The notes beneath the pieces were generated by a model. It was given only the letters and a program-made list of their open reading frames with translations, was not told the origin of the DNA and did no database searches. A stretch of 64,000 nucleotides of DNA from Isoptericola peretonis (GTDB lineage: Bacteria > Actinomycetota > Actinomycetes > Actinomycetales > Cellulomonadaceae). The first letter of the stretch is position 1, and each line of letters begins with the position of its first letter. Location: NCBI GenBank assembly GCA_023241745.1, contig JALQCY010000006.1, positions 186,001 to 250,000 of the forward strand, in the 5' to 3' direction. Position numbers and translations under genes: made by a program. Positions 16,865 to 24,420 of the stretch are shown here, piece by piece.

Positions 16865-16902
16865 GTTTCGCCTGGAGTGTTCTGGTGTTTCGCGGGTGTG
16901 AC
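16865..16902 (-). promoter_or_regulatory. candidate GlnR operator upstream of amtB
   Basis: On the minus strand the spacing GTCAC-n6-GAAAC-n6-ACACT-n6-GAAAC matches the GlnR consensus GTNAC-n6-GAAAC repeated twice. Three of the four 5-base elements are exact and the third is weak. It lies about 60-100 bases before the amtB ATG, where GlnR activates ammonium-uptake genes in Streptomyces and Mycobacterium. Confidence 0.65.
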
Positions 16903-16904
16903 AA

Positions 16905-16940
16905 GGCCCCGTCACGCGTCAACTTTGCGTTAACGGGGCC
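16905..16940 (-). terminator. possible ftsY terminator
   Basis: An 8-bp stem GGCCCCGT/ACGGGGCC (16905-16912 and 16933-16940) with a 20-base loop starts 21 bases after the ftsY stop. It immediately precedes the GlnR-like site. Confidence 0.5.
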
Positions 16941-16960
16941 CCGTCGGGTGGCGGCCGGCG

Positions 16961-18139
16961 TCAGCCGAGCAGGCCGTCGACGAACTGCTCGGGGTCGAAC
17001 GGCGCCAGGTCGTCGGGCCCCTCGCCCAGGCCGACGAGCTTGACCGGCACGCCCAGCTCGCGCTGCACGGCGACGACGATGCCGCCACGGGCGGTGCCGT
17101 CGAGCTTGGTCAGCACGATGCCGGTGACGCCCGCGACCTCGCCGAAGACCCGCGCCTGGTTGAGGCCGTTCTGGCCCGTGGTGGCGTCGAGCACCAGCAG
17201 CACCTCGGCCAGCGGCGCCTCGCGGGTGATGACCCGGGTGATCTTGCCGAGCTCGTCCATGAGGCCCGCCTTGTTCTGCAGCCGGCCGGCGGTGTCGACC
17301 AGGACGACGTCCGTGCCGTCGGCCCGGCCCTTCCTCACCGCGTCGAACGCGACCGCGGCCGGGTCGGCGCCGTCGCGGTCGGAGCGGACCGTCTCCACCC
17401 CGACGCGGGCACCCCAGGTCTGCAGCTGGTCGGCGGCCGCGGCACGGAACGTGTCCGCGGCGCCGAGCACGACGGAGCGGTCCTCCGCGACCAGGACGCG
17501 GGCCAGCTTGCCCACCGTCGTCGTCTTGCCCGTGCCGTTGACCCCGACGACGAGCACGACCGCGGGCAGCCGCGAGCCGTCCTCGCCGACCGGGCCGGTC
17601 GTGGCGACCTCGCGGTCGAGGGACGGGTCGACGACCTTGAGCAGCTCCTCGCGCAGCAGGTCGCGCACCGCCTGCGGGTCGCGCACCCCGAGCACGCGCA
17701 CGCGGGTGCGCAGCGCGTCGAGCAGCTCCTCCGCAGGACCGGCGCCGATGTCGGCGAGCAGCAGCGTCTCCTCGAGCTCGTCCCAGTCGTCCTCGGTGAG
17801 GTGGTCACGGGACAGCACGCTGAGGAGCCGGGCGCCCAGCGGCGACCCCGAACGGGCCAGCCGGTCGCGCAGCCGCACCAGGCGGCCGGCCACCGGCTCG
17901 GGGGTCTCGAGGGCCGGCGCCGCGGGTTCCGCGGTCGCGGGCGGGGCGACCTCGTCGACGGCGGGCCCGGCGGCCGTGCCGGGTTCCGCGACGCGCCCTT
18001 CCGGAGCGGTCGGGGCGGCGATCGTGGAGCCCTCGCCACGCCTCCGGCGCGACCGCGGGACGAGCAGGGCGGTGCCGCCGCCCACGAGGACGACGACGCC
18101 GAGCAGGATCCAGAGCCAGAGCAGATCGTTCACGCGCAC
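16961..18139 (-). CDS. ftsY: signal recognition particle receptor FtsY
   Basis: Membrane-targeted SRP GTPase partner of Ffh. The 392 residues start with a single N-terminal transmembrane helix (about 6-28), as in many actinobacterial FtsY proteins. An Ala/Pro/Glu-rich linker, the N domain and the G domain follow, with VVGVNGTGKTTTVGKL, DTAGRLQNKAGLMDEL and TKLDGTARGG. Start is GTG at 18139; a second GTG two codons later is equally possible. It lies 42 bases after the small membrane protein gene, in the smc-ftsY neighbourhood. Confidence 0.95.
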   Translation of the reverse strand: MRVNDLLWLWILLGVVVLVGGGTALLVPRSRRRRGEGSTIAAPTAPEGRVAEPGTAAGPAVDEVAPPATAEPAAPALETPEPVAGRLVRLRDRLARSGSPLGARLLSVLSRDHLTEDDWDELEETLLLADIGAGPAEELLDALRTRVRVLGVRDPQAVRDLLREELLKVVDPSLDREVATTGPVGEDGSRLPAVVLVVGVNGTGKTTTVGKLARVLVAEDRSVVLGAADTFRAAAADQLQTWGARVGVETVRSDRDGADPAAVAFDAVRKGRADGTDVVLVDTAGRLQNKAGLMDELGKITRVITREAPLAEVLLVLDATTGQNGLNQARVFGEVAGVTGIVLTKLDGTARGGIVVAVQRELGVPVKLVGLGEGPDDLAPFDPEQFVDGLLG

Positions 18140-18181
18140 AGTCTCCCAGAACGGCGCGACGGCGCTGCCCGGCGGGGCCGG

Positions 18182-18508
18182 TCACTCCGGCTTGCGGACC
18201 GTCCCCACGTGCCAGGAGCTGCGCGCCTGCAGCCGCGCGCGGTGCAGGGCGTCGGTGAGCTCCTCGGGGTCCACGTAGCCCGGCGCGTCCTCGACCGTGG
18301 CGGCGAAGAACTCGTCCATCCCGGTCTCGACCGGGGCCGGGGGCGGCGTACGCCTGGAGCGGAGACCGGAGCGGAAGTCGCGCCAGAACCGCCCGAGGCC
18401 GGGTGCCTCGTCGTCCTGACCCTCACGACGCTCCATGACGTTGGCCACGAGAAACACCACCGCGGCGAGAACGAGGGACCCGAGGACCCAGAGGACGAAC
18501 GTGAGCAT
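18182..18508 (-). CDS. small single-pass membrane protein, unknown function
   Basis: Protein of 108 residues that I do not recognise as a named family. It has one N-terminal membrane helix (LTFVLWVLGSLVLAAVVFLV) and a basic, Pro-rich cytoplasmic segment. A C-terminal region, GYVDPEELTDALHRARLQ, resembles DivIVA/cell-division-associated membrane proteins only loosely. It starts 4 bases after the smc stop and precedes ftsY, so it is probably co-transcribed with both. Confidence 0.75.
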   Translation of the reverse strand: MLTFVLWVLGSLVLAAVVFLVANVMERREGQDDEAPGLGRFWRDFRSGLRSRRTPPPAPVETGMDEFFAATVEDAPGYVDPEELTDALHRARLQARSSWHVGTVRKPE

Positions 18509-18512
18509 GGCG

Positions 18513-21500
18513 CTATTCTCCCCGTGCGTCGGCGGTTTCGCGCATCCGCTGGGAGATGACGGTCGTCACACCGTCGCCGCGCATGGTGACGCCGTACAGC
18601 GCGTCCGCGACCTCCATCGTGCGCTTCTGGTGGGTGATGACGATGAGCTGGGAGTCCTCCTGCAGCTCGCGGAAGATCTGCAGCAGCCGGCCCAGGTTGA
18701 CGTCGTCCAGGGCCGCCTCCACCTCGTCCATCACGTAGAACGGGCTGGGCCGGGCCTTGAAGATCGACACGAGGAACGCGACCGCCGTGAGGGACCGCTC
18801 CCCGCCGGACAGCAGCGAGAGCCGCTTGACCTTCTTGCCCGCCGGGCGGGCCTCGACCTCGATGCCCGTGGTGAGCAGGTCGGACGGGTCGGTGAGGACC
18901 AGCCGGCCCTCGCCGCCCGGGAAGAGCCGGCCGAAGACCCGCTCGAACTGCTCCGCCGTGTCGCGGAACGCCTCGGCGAAGACCTGCTGCACGCGCTCGT
19001 CGATCTCCTCGACGATGTGCAGCAGGTCCTGGCGCGACTTCTTCAGGTCGGCCAGCTGTTCCGTGAGGAACTGGTGGCGCTCCTCCAGCGCCGCGAACTC
19101 CTCCAGGGCCAGCGGGTTGACCGCCCCGATGCGGGCGAGCGCGCGCTCCGCGGTCGCGAACCGCTTCTCCTGCTCCGCCCGGACGTAGGGCACCGGCTCC
19201 GGGTCGGGGTCGTCCTCGGCGGCGTCCGCAGGTCGGGGCACGGGCACGTCCCGGTGCGGGCCGAACTCCTCGACGAGCACGTCGGGGTCGCTGCCCAGCT
19301 CCTCGACCGCCCGCGCCTGCAGCTGCTCCAGCCGGGCCACCTGCTGCGCGCGCGCCACCTCGTCCCGGTGCGCGACGTCGGTCAGGTCGCGCAGCTCGCC
19401 CGCGAGCCGGTCGGCGTCCACCCGGACCGACTCGAGCTCCCGCTGGCGCGCGGCGCGCTCCTCGTCGGCCGCAGCACGCTCCGCCTGGGCCCGCTCGATC
19501 GAGCGGGCGAGCGCCCCCAGCGCCGTGCCCGCATCGTCGCGCACGGAGGCCGCGGTGCGTGCCTGCGCCGCCCGCTGCACCGCCCGGCGCTCCGCCTTCT
19601 CGCGGGCGGCACGCTCCTGCGCCGCCGCGCGGGCGAGCCCCTGCGCGCGACCCGCGACGGCCCGGGCCCGCTCCTCGCTGGTGCGCAGCTCGAGCCGCGC
19701 CTCGGTCTCCGCGGCGCGCGCCCCGGTGGCCGCCGCCTGCGCGGTCTCGCGCGCCGCCTGCGCGGCCTCGAGCTGCTCCTGGGACTGGGCGGGCTCCGCC
19801 TCCGCGACCTCCAGGCGCCGCGCCAGCTCCTCGAGCTCCGCCTCGTCGGCCTTGCGCCGCTCGAGCGCCTGGGCGAGCGTGGCGCGGTGCCGGTCCGCCT
19901 CCGCGAGCGCGGAGCGGTGCGCGGCGCCCAGGGTGCCCAGCTGTTCCGCGACGGCGGCGAGCGCGGCGTCCGACTCGTGCAGCCGCGCCAGCGTCTCGTC
20001 GTGGGCGGCCTGCGCCTCGTCGAGCCGCTCGCGCGCGCCGACCAGCTCGAACCGGCACCGCTCGCCGCGCGCCGCCGCGTCGTCGAGCCCGGCCTTCGCC
20101 TCGTCGAGCGCGGAGGTGAGGTGCAGCACGCTCGGCGCCGCGGCGGAGCCGCCCCAGGCGCTCGACGCGCCCAGCAGGTCGCCGGCGCGCGTCACCGCGA
20201 CCACCGCGGGCACCGCGTGCACGAGGGCGCGCGCCTGGGCCAGGTCGTCCACCACGACGACGTCGCGCAGCAGGGCACGCAGCGGGGAGGCCGCGGGCCC
20301 GGCGACGGTGACGACCTCCGAGGCGCGGCGCGCCCCGGCGGGCAGGTCCACCTCGACGGCCTCGCCGCCCTCGTCCGCCGCGGGGCCGCCGACCACGAGC
20401 CCGGCCCGGCCGGCGTCGTCGTCCCGCAGCCGGCGCAGCGCGTCGACCGCCGCGTCGAGGTCGCGTACCGCCACCGCGTCGGCGACGGGTCCGAGCGCCG
20501 CCGTCACGGCGTCCTCGTACCCCTGCTCCACGCCGAGCAGCGCGGCCACGGAGCCGAGCACGCCGGGTGTGGCGTCGGCGAGCAGGGCGCCGGCGCCGTC
20601 CTTGCGGTCGAGGCTGAGCTCGAGCGCCTCCACCCGCGCGCTCCAGGTCGCGCGGTCGCGCTCGGCCTCGGCCGCACGTGCCTCGAGGTCCCGCACGGCG
20701 GCCTGCGCCTGCGCCAGCGACGCCGTCGCCTCCTCGTGCCGGGAGTCGAGGTCCTCCTCGCCCTCCTCGGCGCCGACGACCTGCACCTCGAGCGCACCGA
20801 ACTCCCGCGCGGCCTCGTCGGCCCGTCGCTCCGCCTCGGCCACGACCTCCCGCACGCGATCCAGCTCCGCGTCCCCCGCCTCGACCCGGCTGCGGCGCGC
20901 GGCCACCTGGCCCGACAGCCGGGCCAGCCCCTCGCGACGGTCCGCGGCGCCGCGGTGCAGGGTGGCCAGCTCGCGCTCCGCGGCGTCGGCGGCCTTCTCG
21001 GCGTCCGTCCGGGCGGCCACGGCGCGCTCGAGCGCCGCGCGGGCGAGCTCGACCTCCCGGTTCAGCTCCGCCTCGGTGGCGCGGGCGCGCTCGGCCTGGG
21101 CCTCGAGGTCGGCCGGGTCCTGGCCGCGGTGCTCCGGCTCGGCCGCACCCAGGAGGCGCACCCGCTCGTCCGCGAGCGTCGCGAGGCCGCGCAGGCGCTC
21201 ACGCAGCGCGCTCAGCGCGTGGAAGGCGTCGGCCGCGCGGCCGGCGTCGGCCACGGCCGCCGACGCGGCGACCTCGAGCCGTGCCAGGTGCTCGCGCGCC
21301 CGCTCCAGCCCCTGCTCCGTCTCCCGCTGCCGCTCGCGCAGCGCCGCCTCGTCGGCACGTTCCTGCGCCATCTGGGCCGTCAGCTGGGCCAGGTCGTCGG
21401 CGAGGAGCCGCGACCTGGCGTCCCTCAGGTCGGCCTGGACCGTGCGCGCCCTGCGCGCCGCCTCCGCCTGCCGCCCGAGCGGCCCGAGCTGGCGGCGCAG

Positions 21501-22091
21501 CTCCGCCGTGAGGTCCGTGAGGCGCGCGAGGTTGCCCTGCATCGCCTCGAGCTTGCGCAGCGCCTTCTCCTTGCGCTTGCGGTGCTTGAGGACGCCGGCC
21601 GCCTCCTCGACGAAGCCGCGCCGGTCGTCGGGCGTGGCGCGCAGGACGGCGTCGAGCTGCCCCTGCCCGACGACGACGTGCATCTCGCGTCCGATGCCGG
21701 AGTCGCTCAGGAGCTCCTGGATGTCGAGCAGCCGGCAGGAGCTGCCGTTGATCGCGTACTCGGACCCGCCGCTGCGGAACAGCGTGCGGCTGATCGTGAC
21801 CTCGGTGTAGTCGATCGGCAGCGCGCCGTCGGTGTTGTCGATCGTGAGGGAGACCTCGGCGCGGCCCAGCGGCGGGCGCCCGGAGGTGCCGGCGAAGATG
21901 ACGTCCTCCATCTTGCCGCCGCGCAGCGACTTGGCGCCCTGCTCCCCCATCACCCAGGCGAGCGCGTCGACCACGTTCGACTTGCCGGAGCCGTTGGGCC
22001 CGACCACGCAGGTGATGCCCGGCTCGAGGCTCAGCGTCGTCGCCGAGGCGAACGACTTGAAGCCGCGGAGCGTGAGCGTCTTGAGGTGCAC
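18513..22091 (-). CDS. smc: chromosome segregation protein SMC
   Basis: ATPase that condenses and aligns the chromosome with ScpA/ScpB. The 1192 residues are full length: N-terminal ATPase half with Walker A GPNGSGKSNV (31-40), long coiled coils rich in Ala/Arg/Glu, and a hinge near residues 500-650 starting around PGVLGSVAALLGV. A second coiled coil follows, then the C-terminal half with signature LLSGGERSLTAVAFL and Walker B FYVMDEVEAALDD. It is followed closely by a small membrane protein and ftsY. Confidence 0.97.
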   Translation of the reverse strand: MHLKTLTLRGFKSFASATTLSLEPGITCVVGPNGSGKSNVVDALAWVMGEQGAKSLRGGKMEDVIFAGTSGRPPLGRAEVSLTIDNTDGALPIDYTEVTISRTLFRSGGSEYAINGSSCRLLDIQELLSDSGIGREMHVVVGQGQLDAVLRATPDDRRGFVEEAAGVLKHRKRKEKALRKLEAMQGNLARLTDLTAELRRQLGPLGRQAEAARRARTVQADLRDARSRLLADDLAQLTAQMAQERADEAALRERQRETEQGLERAREHLARLEVAASAAVADAGRAADAFHALSALRERLRGLATLADERVRLLGAAEPEHRGQDPADLEAQAERARATEAELNREVELARAALERAVAARTDAEKAADAAERELATLHRGAADRREGLARLSGQVAARRSRVEAGDAELDRVREVVAEAERRADEAAREFGALEVQVVGAEEGEEDLDSRHEEATASLAQAQAAVRDLEARAAEAERDRATWSARVEALELSLDRKDGAGALLADATPGVLGSVAALLGVEQGYEDAVTAALGPVADAVAVRDLDAAVDALRRLRDDDAGRAGLVVGGPAADEGGEAVEVDLPAGARRASEVVTVAGPAASPLRALLRDVVVVDDLAQARALVHAVPAVVAVTRAGDLLGASSAWGGSAAAPSVLHLTSALDEAKAGLDDAAARGERCRFELVGARERLDEAQAAHDETLARLHESDAALAAVAEQLGTLGAAHRSALAEADRHRATLAQALERRKADEAELEELARRLEVAEAEPAQSQEQLEAAQAARETAQAAATGARAAETEARLELRTSEERARAVAGRAQGLARAAAQERAAREKAERRAVQRAAQARTAASVRDDAGTALGALARSIERAQAERAAADEERAARQRELESVRVDADRLAGELRDLTDVAHRDEVARAQQVARLEQLQARAVEELGSDPDVLVEEFGPHRDVPVPRPADAAEDDPDPEPVPYVRAEQEKRFATAERALARIGAVNPLALEEFAALEERHQFLTEQLADLKKSRQDLLHIVEEIDERVQQVFAEAFRDTAEQFERVFGRLFPGGEGRLVLTDPSDLLTTGIEVEARPAGKKVKRLSLLSGGERSLTAVAFLVSIFKARPSPFYVMDEVEAALDDVNLGRLLQIFRELQEDSQLIVITHQKRTMEVADALYGVTMRGDGVTTVISQRMRETADARGE

Positions 22092-22157
22092 GCGGCGAGC
22101 CTAACCGCCGCGGGCCGCGGATCCGCGGAACTCCGCCGGTCCCGCCCGGACACACCG

Positions 22158-22185
22158 ACGGCCGGGCCCGTGCGGGCCCGGCCGT
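22158..22185 (-). terminator. ndk terminator
   Basis: A perfect 12-bp stem (ACGGCCGGGCCC with its complement) and the 4-base loop GTGC lies about 28 bases after the ndk stop and before smc. Confidence 0.75.
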
Positions 22186-22212
22186 GCGTCGTCGTGCGCG
22201 AGGTGCGGCTGC

Positions 22213-22680
22213 TCAGAGGTTCGGGAACCAGAGCCCGATCTCCCGTGCGGCCGACTCGGGCGAGTCCGAGCCGTGGACGAGGTTCTGCTGCACCTTCAGG
22301 CCCCAGTCGCGGCCCAGGTCGCCGCGGATGGTGCCGGGGGCCGCCTCGGTCGGGTTGGTGGCGCCCGCCAGGGAGCGGAAGCCGGGGATGACACCCTGCC
22401 CCTCGGCGACGACGGCGAGCGCCGGGCCGGAGAGCATGAAGTCGACGAGCGGCTGGTAGAACGGCTTGCCCTCGTGCTCGGCGTAGTGCGCGGCGAGGAG
22501 CTCCGTCGTGGCCTGCTTGAGCTCCACCGCGACGAGCGAGTACCCCTTGGCCTCGATGCGCCGCAGCACCTCGCCCGACAGCCCGCGGCGCACGCCGTCG
22601 GGCTTGACGAGCACGAGGGTGCGCTCGACGGCGGGGGTGGACGGCTCGGCGGGCAGGGCAGTGTCTGCGACGTCGGTCAT
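22213..22680 (-). CDS. ndk: nucleoside-diphosphate kinase
   Basis: Transfers the terminal phosphate of ATP to other nucleoside diphosphates. The 155-residue product has the family core TLVLVKPDGVRRGLSGEVLR and the catalytic His136 in NLVHGSDSPESA. About 18 extra N-terminal residues (MTDVADTALPAEPSTPA) precede the usual start; in-frame alternatives are not obviously better. In many actinobacteria ndk follows folC-DUF4233; here a plus-strand gene intervenes. Confidence 0.94.
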   Translation of the reverse strand: MTDVADTALPAEPSTPAVERTLVLVKPDGVRRGLSGEVLRRIEAKGYSLVAVELKQATTELLAAHYAEHEGKPFYQPLVDFMLSGPALAVVAEGQGVIPGFRSLAGATNPTEAAPGTIRGDLGRDWGLKVQQNLVHGSDSPESAAREIGLWFPNL

Positions 22681-22737
22681 GACGCAGAGCCTATCGGCGC
22701 CGGGGCCATGCCCCTGCCCTCGCCGTCGTCTCCACCA

Positions 22738-22808
22738 CCTGCCTTCCAGAACGCGATCGGTCGCGCCATGAGGTGGTTTCCCACGATCGATCACGTGCTC
22801 GAAGGTCA
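22738..22808. repeat. degenerate inverted repeat, copy 1 (5' of AbiEi-like gene)
   Basis: The left arm contains a 28-base core (22742-22769) that is identical to that of copy 2 except for one base. The right arm, ending GAAGGTCA at 22808, still matches the expected complement at about 20 of 24 positions. It lies in the divergent region between ndk and the AbiEi-like gene. Confidence 0.75.
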
Positions 22809-22912
22809 GTCGGCCGGGGCCGAGGCTGCCCCCAGGCTGCGTCTCCCGCCGGTTGTCCACAACGGAGCGTCGTCTGCCGCCGCACGACGACCGTCCGTGG
22901 TCGGCTCCCCTC

Positions 22913-23905
22913 ATGCGACCGCTCACCCCGCCCCCGCAGGCGCTCCTGGACGTCGCCGCACGGCAGGAGGGTCTCGTGACGACGGGCCAGTGCGAGGCCG
23001 CGGGCATGTCCGCCGACCGCCTCGTGCGGATGGTGCGCCAGGGCCGGTGGGTACGGCTGAGCACCGGCGTCTACGACACCGACCCCGTGCCCGTCGACGA
23101 CCGGGATCGCGACGACCTCTTCGATCATCGGCGGAGGTACCTCGCCTGGTCGGGCCTGCTCGCGTTCGGGCCGACAGCGGTCGCGGTCGGGCAGGCGGCG
23201 TTGGCCCTGCACGCGATACAAGGGCTGCCGGTGCGCATCACGCCCGAGGTGATGCTCCCCGGCGGTTCGGGCCGTGGCTCGCGTGACGGCGTCACCGTCC
23301 GGCAGTTCGACCCCCGCCTCCCGACCGAGCTCGTTCTCGGCCGCCGCGTCGCGCCCGTCCTTCATGCGCTCGCCCAGGCCGTGCCCGCCCTCGACCGCCG
23401 GCACGCCGTCGCACTGCTCGACAACGCCGTGCACTCCGGCCGGATCTCCCGGGCCGAGGTCGAGGTCGCCCACGACCTCGCCCGCGGCCGCCGAGGGGTC
23501 GAACGCACGCACCCCTGGTGGCGGCTGGTCGACGGGAGGGCGGAGTCACCGCTCGAGACCTGGGCCCGCCTGGAGTGCATCGACGCCGGCATCCCGCCGG
23601 ACGACCTCCAGCGTGAGATCTTCGCCTCGGACGGCCGGTTCCTCGGCCGTGGCGACCTCCTGTGGCGCCTGCCCGACGGTAGATGGTTCCTTCTCGAGAT
23701 GGACGGGACGGCGGCGCACTCGACCCCCGAGGCCCTCTACGCGGACCGCGCCCGTCAGAACGCGCTCGTCACGGAGGGAGACGTCGTCGTGCGGCGCGCG
23801 ACCGCCGCGGAGCTCCAGGTGCCGGGACGTCTGGGGGACGAGACGGCCCGCCGTCTGCACGGTGCCGGGTGGCGCGCCGATCTGCCGCACACGGACTCAG
23901 CCTGA
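22913..23905 (+). CDS. AbiEi-like N-terminal domain with DUF559/Vsr-like C-terminal domain
   Basis: Orphan protein of 330 residues. Residues 8-60 form an AbiEi-type winged-helix region (LLDVAARQEGLVTTGQCEAAGM followed after a gap by RWVRLSTGVY), as in type IV antitoxins. The C-terminal third resembles DUF559, a PD-(D/E)XK fold related to Vsr endonucleases. Candidate residues are Glu211 and Glu215 in ESPLE, Asp248 in GRGDLLW, and Glu262-Asp264 in LEMDG. No AbiEii toxin is adjacent. The ATG at 22913 starts the recognisable region; an upstream in-frame codon at 22853 is possible. The TGA stop is the first three bases of repeat copy 2. Nuclease activity is inference. Confidence 0.8.
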   Translation: MRPLTPPPQALLDVAARQEGLVTTGQCEAAGMSADRLVRMVRQGRWVRLSTGVYDTDPVPVDDRDRDDLFDHRRRYLAWSGLLAFGPTAVAVGQAALALHAIQGLPVRITPEVMLPGGSGRGSRDGVTVRQFDPRLPTELVLGRRVAPVLHALAQAVPALDRRHAVALLDNAVHSGRISRAEVEVAHDLARGRRGVERTHPWWRLVDGRAESPLETWARLECIDAGIPPDDLQREIFASDGRFLGRGDLLWRLPDGRWFLLEMDGTAAHSTPEALYADRARQNALVTEGDVVVRRATAAELQVPGRLGDETARRLHGAGWRADLPHTDSA

Positions 23906-23972
23906 CCTTCCAGAACGCGATCTGTCGCGCCATCCGGGCGGATGGCGCGACAGATCGCGGTCTGGAAGGTCA
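23903..23972. repeat. 34-bp inverted repeat, copy 2 (3' of AbiEi-like gene), likely bidirectional terminator
   Basis: The left arm (23903-23936) and right arm (23939-23972) are complementary at 33 of 34 positions around a 2-base centre. It starts at the stop codon of the AbiEi-like gene and ends 7 bases before the DUF4233 stop on the other strand. It can therefore terminate both convergent genes. It shares a 28-base core with copy 1, so it is a repeat family and not only a terminator. Confidence 0.85.
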
Positions 23973-23979
23973 GGCCGGT

Positions 23980-24420
23980 CTAGAGGTTCGGGGCGGTCTC
24001 CGGGTGCTGCGCGTCGTACGCGGCGCGCTCGCGGTCGATGCGGCCGCCGAGGCGCAGCGCGACCACCCACATGGCGACGAAGACCACGCCGACGACGAAC
24101 ATCATCGGCAGCAGCAGGCCCATCGCCAGCACCGGAACCTGCACGACCGTCCCCGCGTAGTAGCCCAGCGGGGTGCCGACCATCCGGGACATCACCAGCA
24201 GCACCACGAACAGCACGCCGACGACGGCCCAGAGGGCTGCCGGGGACTCGATGACCAGGCGGCCGCGCTCGTAGTCGGAGTTCCGCAGCCCGTAGAGGGC
24301 CACACCGGCGAACAGCACCACGAACGCCTCCAGCTGCAGCATCATCGAGGTGAACTGCACCTTGGCGGGCTTGCGGGGCTTGATGCGGTCCCCCTGGCGG
24401 GGACGGTCGTCCTTGCTCAC
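23980..24420 (-). CDS. DUF4233 domain-containing membrane protein
   Basis: Actinobacterial membrane protein of 146 residues with about four helices, for example LEAFVVLFAGVALYGLR and ALWAVVGVLFVVLLVMSRM. Function unknown; the family normally sits between folC and ndk. The GTG at 24420 overlaps the exporter stop as GTGA. Here it is separated from folC by about 5 kb. Confidence 0.85.
   Translation of the reverse strand: MSKDDRPRQGDRIKPRKPAKVQFTSMMLQLEAFVVLFAGVALYGLRNSDYERGRLVIESPAALWAVVGVLFVVLLVMSRMVGTPLGYYAGTVVQVPVLAMGLLLPMMFVVGVVFVAMWVVALRLGGRIDRERAAYDAQHPETAPNL

Noticed and set aside
22913..23905. Complete AbiE toxin-antitoxin system
   Set aside because: No nucleotidyltransferase AbiEii gene is adjacent; the neighbours are ndk and DUF4233, so only the antitoxin-like domain is present.
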